64,000 nucleotides of DNA from contig JBFXAF010000002.1 of assembly GCA_050184585.1 (NCBI GenBank), positions 642,774 to 706,773 on the forward strand, read 5' to 3'. The position numbers were made by a program, and so were the translations under genes. Source of the stretch: JBFXAF01 sp050184585. GTDB taxonomy: Bacteria > Pseudomonadota > Alphaproteobacteria > Rhizobiales > Rhizobiaceae. This document shows positions 32,463 to 41,148 of this stretch, piece after piece; position 1 is the first letter of the stretch, and every line of letters starts with the position of its first letter. The notes beneath the pieces are model-generated. The model searched no databases. It had not been told where the DNA came from and saw only the letters and a program-made list of their open reading frames with translations.

Positions 32463-33466
32463 GCCGCCGCGCGCTGCGCCTTCAGCGCCCGCAGGATCCG
32501 CTCCGGCGTGATCGGCAGCGTGTCGATCCGCACGCCGACGGCGTCGAAGATCGCATTGGCGACCGCGGGGATCTGCGGATTGGCGCACATCTCGCCCGGC
32601 CCCTTGGCCCCGTAGGGACCATCCTCGGACGGGCGTTCCAGCACGATGATCTCGGTCTCGGCGATGTCGCCGGGTCCAGGCATCAGATACTGGTTGAAGT
32701 CCGTGCCGCCGTGATCGCGGTTCGGGTAATACGGCTCCGTCGTCTCGTAGAGCGCGTGGGAAATTCCCATCCACGAGCCGCCGACCAGCTGCTGCTCGAC
32801 CATCTTCGGGTTGAGCGCGCGGCCGATCTCGAACACGTTCTTCACCGAGAGGACGGTGACGTCGCCGGTCTCGTCGTCGACGTCGACCTCGGCAACCGTG
32901 CAGGCATGCGCATAACAGGTCGACGGTTTCATCGCGCCGGTCTCCGTCTCGGGATAGGAGCGCGGGATCAGGAACATGCCGCGTCCAGAGATCGAGCGAC
33001 CGCGCTTGAAGTGGGCGGCGAGCGCGGTGTCGAAGATGGAGATCGACTTGCCTGGCGCGCCCTTGACCGCGATGTTGCCCGCGCCGTCGGTCTCGAGATC
33101 GCCCGCGTCGACCTCGAGTTCCTCCGCCGCGACCTCGAGCATGACCTGCTTCGCCTCGGTCGCCGCCTGGATGACGGCGTTGCCAATGCGGTGCGTGCCG
33201 CGCGAGGCGAAGGTTCCCATGCAGTGAGGGCCGGTGTCGGTGTCGGCGGTGTCGATCGTCACCTGGTCGGCCGAGACGCCGATGGTCTCGGCGCAGATCT
33301 GCGCCATGACCTGTTTCAGCCCCTGACCGAGATCGACGGATGACAGCGTGACCATGAAGCTGCCGGTCGGCGTCGAATGGACCAGCGCCTGGCTGGGATC
33401 GCCGCCGAGGTTCATGCCGGTCGGGTAGTTCACCGCAGCAACGCCGCGTCCGCGCCGTATCGCCAT
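32459..33466 (-). CDS. Molybdenum hydroxylase large subunit, C-terminal half (second Mo domain)
   Basis: 335 residues, matching the C-terminal half of CoxL/XdhB-like subunits (about 790 in total with the neighbouring gene). It contains SSVDLGQGLKQVMAQI, TFASRGTHRIGNA and the active-site loop GAKGPGEMCANP with the catalytic Glu. ATG 33466 starts 1 nt after the stop of the N-terminal half, so the domain is made as a separate chain. It cannot work alone: cofactor binding needs the other half. Its stop overlaps the MoxR gene. Confidence 0.85.
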   Translation of the reverse strand: MAIRRGRGVAAVNYPTGMNLGGDPSQALVHSTPTGSFMVTLSSVDLGQGLKQVMAQICAETIGVSADQVTIDTADTDTGPHCMGTFASRGTHRIGNAVIQAATEAKQVMLEVAAEELEVDAGDLETDGAGNIAVKGAPGKSISIFDTALAAHFKRGRSISGRGMFLIPRSYPETETGAMKPSTCYAHACTVAEVDVDDETGDVTVLSVKNVFEIGRALNPKMVEQQLVGGSWMGISHALYETTEPYYPNRDHGGTDFNQYLMPGPGDIAETEIIVLERPSEDGPYGAKGPGEMCANPQIPAVANAIFDAVGVRIDTLPITPERILRALKAQRAAA

Positions 33467-33467
33467 C

Positions 33468-34847
33468 TCAGCTCTCCTTGCCGGAAGGTTTGTACGAAGA
33501 CATGCGCAGGTACTTTTCGGCGACCGGCCAGTTGGCTGCCTTCGATGCTTCCTGCATGCACTCGATGAGCGCCGCGCCCTCCGTGGTCTGGCGGTGCGCC
33601 TTCATGTCGCCGTCGCGGTAGGCATTGATGAAGCGGAACTCGAGGGGGTCCATGCCGATCAGCCGGGCGAGCTTGTCCATCTGCACCTCGAGCGCGAAGT
33701 CGGCGATCGTCACGCCGAAGCCGCGCATCGCCGAGGACGGCGTGCGGTTGGTGTAGACGCAGTAGGTGTCGATCCAGACGTTGGGAACCGTGTAGGGGCC
33801 GGGATAGTGCGCCGCGCCCTTCTGCGCGCCGTAGGGCGAATGGCGCGAATAGGCGCCGGCGTCGGTGTAGCCGGTCACCTTGCGCGCCAGGATGCGCCCG
33901 TCTTTCGTGACACCGTCCTTGATGACGATCTTCTCGGCCGCGCGCGGCGAGGAGACCTGCATCTCCTCCTCGCGGCTGTAGATGAAACTCACCGGCCGGC
34001 CGGTGAGCTTCGCGGCGAGGATCGCGATCGGCTCGACGGTCACGTCGACCTTACCGCCGAAACCGCCGCCCACCGTGCCCCCGACGAAATGCAGCTTGTG
34101 GCCCGGCATCTGCAGGATGATGGACGTGTTGTCGAGCGTGAAGAACATCGCCTGCGTGTTGGTGTAGCAGGTGAAGCGGTCATTGCCCTCCGGCGTCACG
34201 ATGCAGCCCGAGGTCTCCGTCGGCGCGTGCTCGATCGGCGAGGACCGGTAGGTCTCCTCCAGGATGTGGTCGGCCGCCGCGAAACCCTCGTCGACATCGC
34301 CTAAACGGACTTTGCGGTGGCTGCCGCTATCGTAGGTGTAATAGTTGTTGCCGTGGTACTCGTTGACGATCGACGCACCGGGCTTCAGCGCCTCGTCCAT
34401 GTCGAAGACGGCCGGCAGCACCTCGTAGTCCACCTTGACCTTCGCCGCCGCCTCGTTCGCCGCGCGCTCGGTGTCGGCGAGCACGGCCACCACCGCCTCG
34501 CCCTTCCACCGGACTTTGTCTGCGGCCAGCACCTGCTCGTCCTCCGGACCGATCTGGATCAGGATCAGGATCGTGTAGACGTTGTGCGGCACGTCCTTGT
34601 GGGTGAGCACGCGGGCCACGCCGGGATGTCTCTCCGCCTCCGACGTGTCGATCGAACGAATACGGGCGTGATGGTGGGGGCTGCGCACCATCTTCAGATG
34701 GAGCATGCGCGGGAAGGTCCGGTCCGCGAAATAGGCCGTCCTGCCGGTGACGTGGCCCGGAACGTCGGAGCGCTGGAGCCCGACGCCGAGCTGCTTCAAA
34801 TCGTCGTCGCGCTGGTCGGCGAAGTATTCCTTGGCGAGGCGGATCAT
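33468..34847 (-). CDS. Molybdenum hydroxylase large subunit, N-terminal half (first Mo domain)
   Basis: 459 residues. Starts with the alpha/beta-hammerhead (GHVTGRTAYFADRTFPRMLHLKMVRSPHHHARI), followed by the first molybdopterin domain with FVGGTVGGGFGGKVD (cofactor-binding Gly loop) and PSSAMRGFGV. The natural stop comes near the middle of what is usually one chain of about 780 residues. The reading frame is clean on both sides, and a start codon follows at once, which favours a true two-gene form over a recent mutation. ATG 34847 with weak ribosome site. Substrate unknown. Confidence 0.87.
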   Translation of the reverse strand: MIRLAKEYFADQRDDDLKQLGVGLQRSDVPGHVTGRTAYFADRTFPRMLHLKMVRSPHHHARIRSIDTSEAERHPGVARVLTHKDVPHNVYTILILIQIGPEDEQVLAADKVRWKGEAVVAVLADTERAANEAAAKVKVDYEVLPAVFDMDEALKPGASIVNEYHGNNYYTYDSGSHRKVRLGDVDEGFAAADHILEETYRSSPIEHAPTETSGCIVTPEGNDRFTCYTNTQAMFFTLDNTSIILQMPGHKLHFVGGTVGGGFGGKVDVTVEPIAILAAKLTGRPVSFIYSREEEMQVSSPRAAEKIVIKDGVTKDGRILARKVTGYTDAGAYSRHSPYGAQKGAAHYPGPYTVPNVWIDTYCVYTNRTPSSAMRGFGVTIADFALEVQMDKLARLIGMDPLEFRFINAYRDGDMKAHRQTTEGAALIECMQEASKAANWPVAEKYLRMSSYKPSGKES

Positions 34848-34856
34848 GGCGTCACC

Positions 34857-35342
34857 TCAGGCGGCGTTGTGGGAATTGGCGCGGGCCGCCGACAGCACGG
34901 CGTTGATGATCGGCTCGTAGCCGGTGCAGCGGCAGATGTTGCCGGAAAGGGCCTCGACCACGTCCTCGCGGGTCGGGTCAGGCGTCCGGTCGAGCAGCGC
35001 CTTGGCCGCCATGATCATGCCCGGCGTGCAGAAGCCGCACTGCGCGGCGAAGCCATCGAGGAAGGCGCGCTGCAATGGATTCAGCACGCCATCCTTCGAC
35101 AGACCCGCCGCGGTGGAAACGGTTGCGCCGGCGCAGGCCTCCGCCAAGGTGAGGCAGGAGAGCCTGAGCTCTCCGTCGACCAGCACCGAGCAGGCCCCGC
35201 AGGCGCCCTGGTTGCATCCGCCCTTCGGCGATGTGTCATCGAACTTCTCGCGCAATGCGCCGAGCAGGGTCGCGCCGCTCTCGACGAACTCGGCCCTTTC
35301 CTCGCCGTTGAGGGTGAGTTCGATCGGAACCTTCTTCGCCAT
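34857..35342 (-). CDS. Molybdenum hydroxylase 2Fe-2S subunit (CoxS-like)
   Basis: 161 residues. The plant-type 2Fe-2S motif is in GGCNQGACGACSVLVDGE and continues to the fourth Cys at LSC; the second cluster follows in QCGFCTPGM and NICRCTGYEPI. It transfers electrons from the Mo site to FAD. ATG 35342 with AGGAAT upstream. Gap to the large-subunit gene 9 bp. Full length for the family. Confidence 0.93.
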   Translation of the reverse strand: MAKKVPIELTLNGEERAEFVESGATLLGALREKFDDTSPKGGCNQGACGACSVLVDGELRLSCLTLAEACAGATVSTAAGLSKDGVLNPLQRAFLDGFAAQCGFCTPGMIMAAKALLDRTPDPTREDVVEALSGNICRCTGYEPIINAVLSAARANSHNAA

Positions 35343-35381
35343 TCCTGTCCTCCCTGGCGGCCGGCTGGGTCGGGTCGCGGC

Positions 35382-36176
35382 CTACGCGGTGAGAAGCCGC
35401 CTGAAATGCACCGGCAGCACCTCGCGCCGGTACCATGCGCTGGCCACCGGATCGGTGGGCGGTCGGAGTCCGTCGGACACCGCCTCGACCGCGGCGGCCA
35501 CACTGTCCGAAGCAAGCCTTGCGCCGACCAGCGCCTCTTCTGCCTTCTTCGCGCGGATCGGCCGGTCGGCCATGCAGCCGAGCGCGATGCGTGCGGCGGT
35601 GACCTCGCCGTTAGCATCCGTGTCGATCCGTGCCGCGATCGAAAGCACCGACACGCCTTTTGGCTTGATTCTCGACACTTTCGAGAAGCGGAACGCGCCG
35701 GCGGCGGGCAGGATGAAGCTCACCCCCGTCAGGATGCCCTTCACCTTGTCGCGGACGATCAGGAACTCGTCGACGTCCATCGCCTTTCCGTCAACGTCGA
35801 CCGTGGCTCCGAGCGCCAGCAGCGCAACGGCGAAGTCGCCATAGGGTGTCGGCGCGAAGAGATTGCCGCCGACGGTCGCCATGTTGCGGATCGCAGGCCC
35901 GCCGACCGCCCGCGCCGCTGGCGCAACGGCCGACAGGTCGCGATGGCCGGCGATCGCCGCCATGGTCACGGAGGCACCGATCCTGACGATTCCGTCGGAG
36001 ACGGCGATGCGGCGAAGGGCCGGGTCGACGCTGCGCACGAGCCGGTCGAAGGAGAGGTCCCCCTCGTTGGCGGCGCGCACGGCCAGCGTACCGCCGCCGA
36101 GATAGCGGCCGCCCCCGGTGGCGAGGGCCGCGCCCGCTTCGGCGATGGTCGAGAACGTTTCGAGCGATAGCGGCAC
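35382..36176 (-). CDS. Molybdenum hydroxylase FAD subunit (CoxM-like)
   Basis: 264 residues. FAD-binding loops: GGGRYLGGGTLAV (residues ~20-32) and AVGGPAIRNMATVGGNLFAPTPYGDF, the latter diagnostic of the CoxM/XDH flavin subunit; C-terminal part FRFSKVSRIKPKGVSVLSIAA also fits. GTG 36176 is preceded by GGGAGGAAACA. It receives electrons from the 2Fe-2S subunit and passes them to an external acceptor. About 20 residues shorter than typical CoxM but no motif is missing. Confidence 0.92.
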   Translation of the reverse strand: MPLSLETFSTIAEAGAALATGGGRYLGGGTLAVRAANEGDLSFDRLVRSVDPALRRIAVSDGIVRIGASVTMAAIAGHRDLSAVAPAARAVGGPAIRNMATVGGNLFAPTPYGDFAVALLALGATVDVDGKAMDVDEFLIVRDKVKGILTGVSFILPAAGAFRFSKVSRIKPKGVSVLSIAARIDTDANGEVTAARIALGCMADRPIRAKKAEEALVGARLASDSVAAAVEAVSDGLRPPTDPVASAWYRREVLPVHFRRLLTA

Positions 36177-36195
36177 TGTTTCCTCCCGCCGTTCG

Positions 36196-36636
36196 TCAGG
36201 ACTTGGCGAAATGCTCCTTGAGCGCGTTGAACCCTCCCTGGAACACGTTCTCCGCCATGCCCTTGGCGATCGCGTCCGCCTGGTCGGCGGGAGCATCGAA
36301 TGTGGACGTCCAAACCGCGAATGTGCGGTCGCCGTCAGTGACGGGCTCGAGCCTGAGCGTCGCCGTATGGCTGGAGATCGGCGCCGGATGGCCGATGATC
36401 GAATAGGTCGTCAGGCGGTCGGCGTCGGAGAACGCCAGCAGCGCCTCGCGGATCGTCGCTCCAGACGCCACCTTGAACTTGCGCACCGCGCCGATGTCGG
36501 TCGCCTTCTTCCCGTCTTCGATCTCGCTCTCGATCATGCGGGGATGCCACGATGGCAGGCCGTTGAAGTCGCGGATGCGCTCCCAGACGCGTCCGATCGG
36601 TGCGTCGATCACGCTGGAGACATGAATGGACGGCAT
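36196..36636 (-). CDS. SRPBCC family protein (CoxG-like)
   Basis: 146 residues. START/SRPBCC fold: VSSVIDAPIGRVWERIRDFNGLPSWHP at the N-terminus, TTYSIIGHPAPISSHTATLRLEPV in the sheet, and a C-terminal helix (FQGGFNALKEHFAKS). CoxG, often encoded with CO dehydrogenases, has this fold and was proposed to bind the enzyme or a lipid-like electron carrier. ATG 36636 is preceded by GAGGAAAGCA. First gene of the hydroxylase operon in transcription order. Confidence 0.85.
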   Translation of the reverse strand: MPSIHVSSVIDAPIGRVWERIRDFNGLPSWHPRMIESEIEDGKKATDIGAVRKFKVASGATIREALLAFSDADRLTTYSIIGHPAPISSHTATLRLEPVTDGDRTFAVWTSTFDAPADQADAIAKGMAENVFQGGFNALKEHFAKS

Positions 36637-36734
36637 TGCTTTCCTCGCGCTCGCTGGGTGAGGACAGCCTACGCAAACGGCGCGACGCCGCTTATCAATG
36701 CGTCTAGGCCGCTTATCGACCAGTCTGAAAAACG

Positions 36735-37556
36735 TCACGCGACGGTGCGGGCCGCCTCGCGGTAGAGCGTCGGCGGCACGCCGGCATGGTCGCGGAAGAA
36801 TCGGGTGAAATTGGCCTGCGTGGTGAAGCCGAGATTGCAGGCGACCGAGGTGAGCGGTTCCTCGGAGCCCTCGATCTGCCGCAGCGCCTCCTCCATGCGC
36901 AGGGTGTTCCAGTAGACGTTCGGGGTAAGGTCCATCTGACCCTTGAACAGGCTGAAGAAATGCGGTCGCGACAGCCCAACCCGGCGCGCCACCTCGTCGA
37001 GCCCGAGACGCCCGGAGACGTTCGCCTGCATCAGCGCGAGGGCTTTGCGGATCCGATGATCGAGATGGGTCGCGCGCGTATCCGCCGGCACGGCCGACTG
37101 GACCCTGCCGATGCCCTCGACAAGCTGGTCGATCATCCGCCCGATTTCGTAGGACGCGAAGTCGCCGAGGTCGTAGCCGGCCAGCAGATGCACCAGCAGC
37201 GCGGACGCGTTGGCGCGCAGCCGGCGATCGAGCCGGACAACCGGATTGCGGAAAAGCGCTTCGCCCGAACGGCGCCGCATGCGCGACGCCGCCCATTTCG
37301 GCTCGAGATAGAAGGCCAGGAACGAGCCCGGCTTGCCCTCGGAGAAATGATGACTGTGCGGCTGGAGCGAATTCACGCATACGGCTTCGCCTGGCCCGAG
37401 CCGCACCTCGGTCGCGCCGACGATCATCCTTCCGGGGTCGCCTTCGAGCCAGATGATGACGTGTGCTTCAGGGTGCGCGTGCGTAACTAGGTCGCTCGCG
37501 GCATTCAGTACCGACACATGCCCGAACGCGCCCCTGTGGAGCTTGATCGAGGCCAT
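36735..37556 (-). CDS. AraC-family transcriptional regulator
   Basis: 273 residues. N-terminal cupin-like sensing domain (HAHPEAHVIIWLEGDPGRMIVG...GPGEAVCVNSLQPHSHHF) and a C-terminal double HTH: RLGLDEVARRVGLSRPHFFSLFKGQM and EPLTSVACNLGFTTQANFTRFFRDHAG. ATG 37556 with GGAGGAGTT. It lies directly upstream of the hydroxylase operon on the same strand and divergent from lhgO, so it probably controls the operon, itself, or both; the inducer is unknown. Confidence 0.93.
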   Translation of the reverse strand: MASIKLHRGAFGHVSVLNAASDLVTHAHPEAHVIIWLEGDPGRMIVGATEVRLGPGEAVCVNSLQPHSHHFSEGKPGSFLAFYLEPKWAASRMRRRSGEALFRNPVVRLDRRLRANASALLVHLLAGYDLGDFASYEIGRMIDQLVEGIGRVQSAVPADTRATHLDHRIRKALALMQANVSGRLGLDEVARRVGLSRPHFFSLFKGQMDLTPNVYWNTLRMEEALRQIEGSEEPLTSVACNLGFTTQANFTRFFRDHAGVPPTLYREAARTVA

Positions 37557-37897
37557 AACTCCTCCCGGGCGCCTCCGAGTGTGCCCACGGCAAACGTGGT
37601 CCGGTCCGCGTGCTCCGTCAAGGCGACATCGCGAACGGCGCCTGCGGTCCGACGCGCGGTCCATCGGCCGTCACCGACGGCGTTGCCGCAACTCAACGAA
37701 ATCAACCACCTATGCAGTCACGGTGGTCCAACTCCATTACCGGCTCCTGGTAACGCAATTTGCCTTGGCACTCCCCGGAGGGGAGGCTAGAAGGCCTGCG
37801 CAGCGCCGCGCGCCGGTGAATGATCAAAGCGGCCGCGCGACTGTCAGGGCCTGACCGCTTCTTGAAGCTAAGCAGGGGGCCAAGGGGATCCCGGTCG
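37557..37897. other. Divergent intergenic region between AraC gene and lhgO
   Basis: 341 bp without a credible gene. Holds a short dyad CTCCCC-GGA-GGGGAG at 37771-37785 and probably promoters for both sides; none could be placed with confidence. Confidence 0.4.
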
Positions 37898-39091
37898 ATG
37901 ATCTATGACTTTTGCGTCGTCGGCGGTGGCATCGTCGGGCTCGCCAGCGCGATGAAGCTCCTGGAAACGCGGCCCGGCGCCAGCCTCCTGCTGATCGAAA
38001 AGGAGCCGAATCTGGCGGCTCACCAGACGGGACACAACAGCGGCGTCATCCACTCGGGCATCTACTATGCCCCCGGCAGTCTCAAGGCCGACCTGTGCCG
38101 ACGAGGCGCCCACGCCACGAAGCAGTTCTGCGACGAACACGGGATTCGCTACTCGGTCTGCGGAAAGCACATCGTCGCGACCAATGAACTGGAACTGTCG
38201 CGCCTCAAGGCCCTGTTCGAGCGGGCGCGGATCAACGGGATCGAGGCGGAATGGATCGATGCGGCGGAACTCTCGAAGCGCGAACCGAACGTCACCGGGC
38301 TCGCGGCGATCTTCACCGCGACGACCGGCATAGTCGACTATCGGGAAGTCGGGAATGCGATGGCCCAGGTGGTCCGCAACGCGGGCGGTGAAATCCTGAC
38401 CGGCACCGAAGTTGACGGCATCGATGAAAATGCGGGTCTCGTCGTCATCAGGTCAGGCGAAAAGGAGTGGAGCACCCGCCATCTGCTGGTTTGCGGAGGC
38501 CTGCAATCCGACAGGCTGGCCCGGCTGGCCGGCATCGCCATCAACCATCGCATCGTCCCGTTCCGCGGGGAGTATTTCCGCCTGCCGTCGCACCGAAACA
38601 GCCTTGTTTCGTCACTTATCTACCCCGTTCCCGACCCCGATCTTCCGTTCCTGGGAATACACATCACCCGCATGATCGACGGTAGTGTCACCGTCGGCCC
38701 GAACGCCGTTCTGGGATTTTCGCGCGAATCCTATGAACGCTTCGGTTTCAGCGCCAACGATGTCGCGGACTACGCGGTCTTTCCGGGATTCTGGCGCACG
38801 CTTCGCAGAAACTGGCGCACCGCCCTGGTCGAAGGGCGCAACTCGATCTGGCGACGCGGCTATCTCTCGGAATGCCGAAAGTACTGTCCATCCCTCGAGC
38901 TTGGCGACCTCGCACCACATCCGGCTGGCGTCAGAGCCCAGGCCGTGCTGCGGGATGGAACGCTCGTTCACGACTTCCTCTTCGCGGGAAGGCCCGGGCA
39001 GTTGCACGTCCTCAACGCGCCGTCGCCCGCCGCCACATCGGCAATTCCGATCGGCGAGATGGTTGTCGAGAGGCTGCTCCGGTCAGCGTAA
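37898..39091 (+). CDS. lhgO: L-2-hydroxyglutarate oxidase
   Basis: 397 residues, FAD-dependent. N-terminal dinucleotide-binding motif DFCVVGGGIVGLASAMKLLE and the family motif AAHQTGHNSGVIHSGIYYAPGSLKA, which separates LhgO from other DAO-fold oxidases; C-terminal VRAQAVLRDGTLVHDF and LNAPSPAATSAIPIGE. It oxidises L-2-hydroxyglutarate to 2-oxoglutarate and passes electrons to the respiratory chain at the membrane face. ATG 37898 lies 12 bp after AAGGGGATC. Monocistronic; converges on the glycan locus. Confidence 0.94.
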   Translation: MIYDFCVVGGGIVGLASAMKLLETRPGASLLLIEKEPNLAAHQTGHNSGVIHSGIYYAPGSLKADLCRRGAHATKQFCDEHGIRYSVCGKHIVATNELELSRLKALFERARINGIEAEWIDAAELSKREPNVTGLAAIFTATTGIVDYREVGNAMAQVVRNAGGEILTGTEVDGIDENAGLVVIRSGEKEWSTRHLLVCGGLQSDRLARLAGIAINHRIVPFRGEYFRLPSHRNSLVSSLIYPVPDPDLPFLGIHITRMIDGSVTVGPNAVLGFSRESYERFGFSANDVADYAVFPGFWRTLRRNWRTALVEGRNSIWRRGYLSECRKYCPSLELGDLAPHPAGVRAQAVLRDGTLVHDFLFAGRPGQLHVLNAPSPAATSAIPIGEMVVERLLRSA

Positions 39092-39136
39092 GCACCAGGC
39101 GCTTGACGATGAAGATGCGTGGGGTAGCCCTAGGTC

Positions 39137-40300
39137 CTAGGCCGTCTTGGTCGACAACCGTCTGTAGTCGGCGGCAGTCGAGGCGGCGATCCGATCGGGC
39201 GAGTGAAAGCCCTCCGCAAAACGACGGCTCGAAACACCGATGTCGTGCAGCGCATGTCGCGGCCCGTTCAGCAGACCGCGAAGCACATCGGTCACCGTAT
39301 CGGGATTGGCCACGACCACAGGCAGGGCCTCGCGAAATTCGGAGGGCAGGAAACGCAGGTCCGAATCCCGGATGTAGGCGACGACGACCTTGCCAAGGGA
39401 CATCGCTTCCAGCCCCAACCCGCCGTACCAGCCGACAAGAAGCTGGTCGACCACGATGTCAGCGGCCGCGAGGCGCCTCAGGGACTCGGAGCGGTCGACT
39501 TTCTCGATGAGATCGAACTCGAAGGACGCGCCCTCGGCCCTGAGCCTGTCGACGGCCTCCAGAACGTATCGTGTGCCTTTGGCGTCGCGGTTGGTGGGCG
39601 CGTGGGCGATCCTGAGCGCCTGCCCGGCGTCGACCAAGGGGAAGCGCGGGGTCACGCCCGCCGGGTCAAAGCTGGCGTAGGGAAGAAATCGCGTTCCCTC
39701 TGGCAATACGTGCATCAGGTCTGGGTTGAGCGCGTAGTGTCGATCGGCATAGCGCGCGAAACGTTCGATAACGCGTCGCTTCCAGACGTCAGAATCCGCA
39801 GTGTAGTATCCACTGCCGACGTCCTTGGCGATCGATGTGTCGAAGAGTTCGCGGGACCGGTCGCCCTGGCGCGCGTCGTCGCCCTGCCAGGAGACCACCA
39901 GCGTCTTGCCCAGCCGCTTCAGCAGCGGGAGGTCGGCGTACCAGAGCAACTTCGCGTAAAGGAGAAGGGGCGCGTGCAAATGGCCCCATTTCTCACGTCG
40001 CAGATTGCTGGGGAACGGGCTCGGAACCAGGAAGCTCTGACCGAAGGAAAAATGGATGACGTCGGCCCACCGTATGGCGCGCCAGAGCAAGCGGAACCGC
40101 GCGAGTTCGACACGGATTTTCTGGCCACGCAGCGCCAATGCCTCGTCTGGCGGGAACCCGGGCGGGTTCTCGAACAGGGCGACGCTCCAGCTGTCGAGAC
40201 CCTGTCGTCTTTCGGCAGCCGCCAGCGACGCCTGCTGGCCAGCCAGATTCCAGGGCCCGTGAAGAACCCTGAGCGGGCGGGCAGAAGATCGAGGACGCAT
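39137..40300 (-). CDS. Glycosyltransferase, GT4-like (GT-B fold)
   Basis: 387 residues. N-terminal RVLHGPWNLAGQQASLAAAERRQG and C-terminal EAMSLGKVVVAYIRD with the preceding DIVVDQLLVGWYGGLGLE are GT-B donor-site features. It shares a block with three other modules of this locus: the core G-D-D-A-R here (VVSWQGDDARQG) and IAHAPTNRDAKGTRYVLEAVDRL. ATG 40300 follows TAATG, coupled to the epimerase upstream. No membrane segment; acts at the cytosolic face on a lipid-linked glycan. Donor and acceptor unknown. Confidence 0.85.
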   Translation of the reverse strand: MRPRSSARPLRVLHGPWNLAGQQASLAAAERRQGLDSWSVALFENPPGFPPDEALALRGQKIRVELARFRLLWRAIRWADVIHFSFGQSFLVPSPFPSNLRREKWGHLHAPLLLYAKLLWYADLPLLKRLGKTLVVSWQGDDARQGDRSRELFDTSIAKDVGSGYYTADSDVWKRRVIERFARYADRHYALNPDLMHVLPEGTRFLPYASFDPAGVTPRFPLVDAGQALRIAHAPTNRDAKGTRYVLEAVDRLRAEGASFEFDLIEKVDRSESLRRLAAADIVVDQLLVGWYGGLGLEAMSLGKVVVAYIRDSDLRFLPSEFREALPVVVANPDTVTDVLRGLLNGPRHALHDIGVSSRRFAEGFHSPDRIAASTAADYRRLSTKTA

Positions 40301-41145
40301 TACCCGCTGGCGACGAGCGAGGACACGGATGACTGAAACGTCCTCATGCGGCCGAGGTCGTAGACCCTGCCCAGTTTCGTGAGGTCGGGAACGATCGGCG
40401 GCGAAACGTTCAGACACGGGTTGAAGAAGACGGGCCGATCGATGGCTGATCCGACCTGCCTGCCGAGTTCCGCGATCGACAGCGACGAGGGCGCAGCGAC
40501 GTTTATCGTTCCGACCCAGGAGCCTTCGATTGCGGTCACGATTGCATCGCAGACGTCGTCAACGTGCGTGGGGGTGAGCCGCAGACCCTCGCCATCCGTG
40601 CTCACGTCGATCGGCACCCCGTTTCGAACACGGCGGATGATCTCCGGAACGAGGCGCCCCGACTGACCCGGCCCATAGGGAAAGAACAGGCGCAAGATTG
40701 AGAGCGACATCAGCCCCGCGTAGGGACGGGCGACGACCTCGCCGGCGAGCTTGCTCGCGCCCAGGAAACCGGAGGGATTGAGCGGAGCTTCCTCCGAGAG
40801 CGAACCGAGGAACGGTTCATAGACAGCGCCCGAAGAAACCAGGCAGAACCGCTTGATGCCTGCCGCGGCGGCAGCCGCCAGGACGGCATGAGTTCCGGCG
40901 ACGTTGACCGCGAACATATGCTCGGCGTCGGCGGGAAACGCACGGTAGTTCCGGGACTGGGCAAGGTGGACCACGGCTTCGGCGTCGGCCGGAAACCGGT
41001 GCTGTCCGCCATTCGCGAGATCCCACACGATCCCGTGGCTCGACGCTTCCCGCCCCACCGGGACCACCACGTGTCCGGCCGATTGCAGATGAGGCACGAG
41101 CCGACTTCCTACGAAGCCGCTGGCGCCTGTGACGAGAACCTTCAC
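40300..41145 (-). CDS. NAD-dependent epimerase/dehydratase-like protein lacking the catalytic Tyr
   Basis: 281 residues, extended SDR fold. NAD motif VTGASGFVGSRL at the N-terminus, the Ser region VSSGAVYEP, and the K of the active site in SGFLGASKLAGE. The residue four before this Lys, normally Tyr (YxxxK), is Leu. So classical epimerase/dehydratase chemistry is doubtful; reductase, binding or altered function is possible. ATG 41145; stop overlaps the next glycosyltransferase start. Gap to the methyltransferase gene only 3 bp. Confidence 0.82.
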   Translation of the reverse strand: MKVLVTGASGFVGSRLVPHLQSAGHVVVPVGREASSHGIVWDLANGGQHRFPADAEAVVHLAQSRNYRAFPADAEHMFAVNVAGTHAVLAAAAAAGIKRFCLVSSGAVYEPFLGSLSEEAPLNPSGFLGASKLAGEVVARPYAGLMSLSILRLFFPYGPGQSGRLVPEIIRRVRNGVPIDVSTDGEGLRLTPTHVDDVCDAIVTAIEGSWVGTINVAAPSSLSIAELGRQVGSAIDRPVFFNPCLNVSPPIVPDLTKLGRVYDLGRMRTFQSSVSSLVASG

Positions 41146-41148
41146 GTT

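Noticed and set aside
29570..36636. CO dehydrogenase (form I coxMSL)
   Set aside because: The order resembles cox, but the large subunit is split and I could not see the CO-specific active-site loop; general molybdenum hydroxylase is safer.
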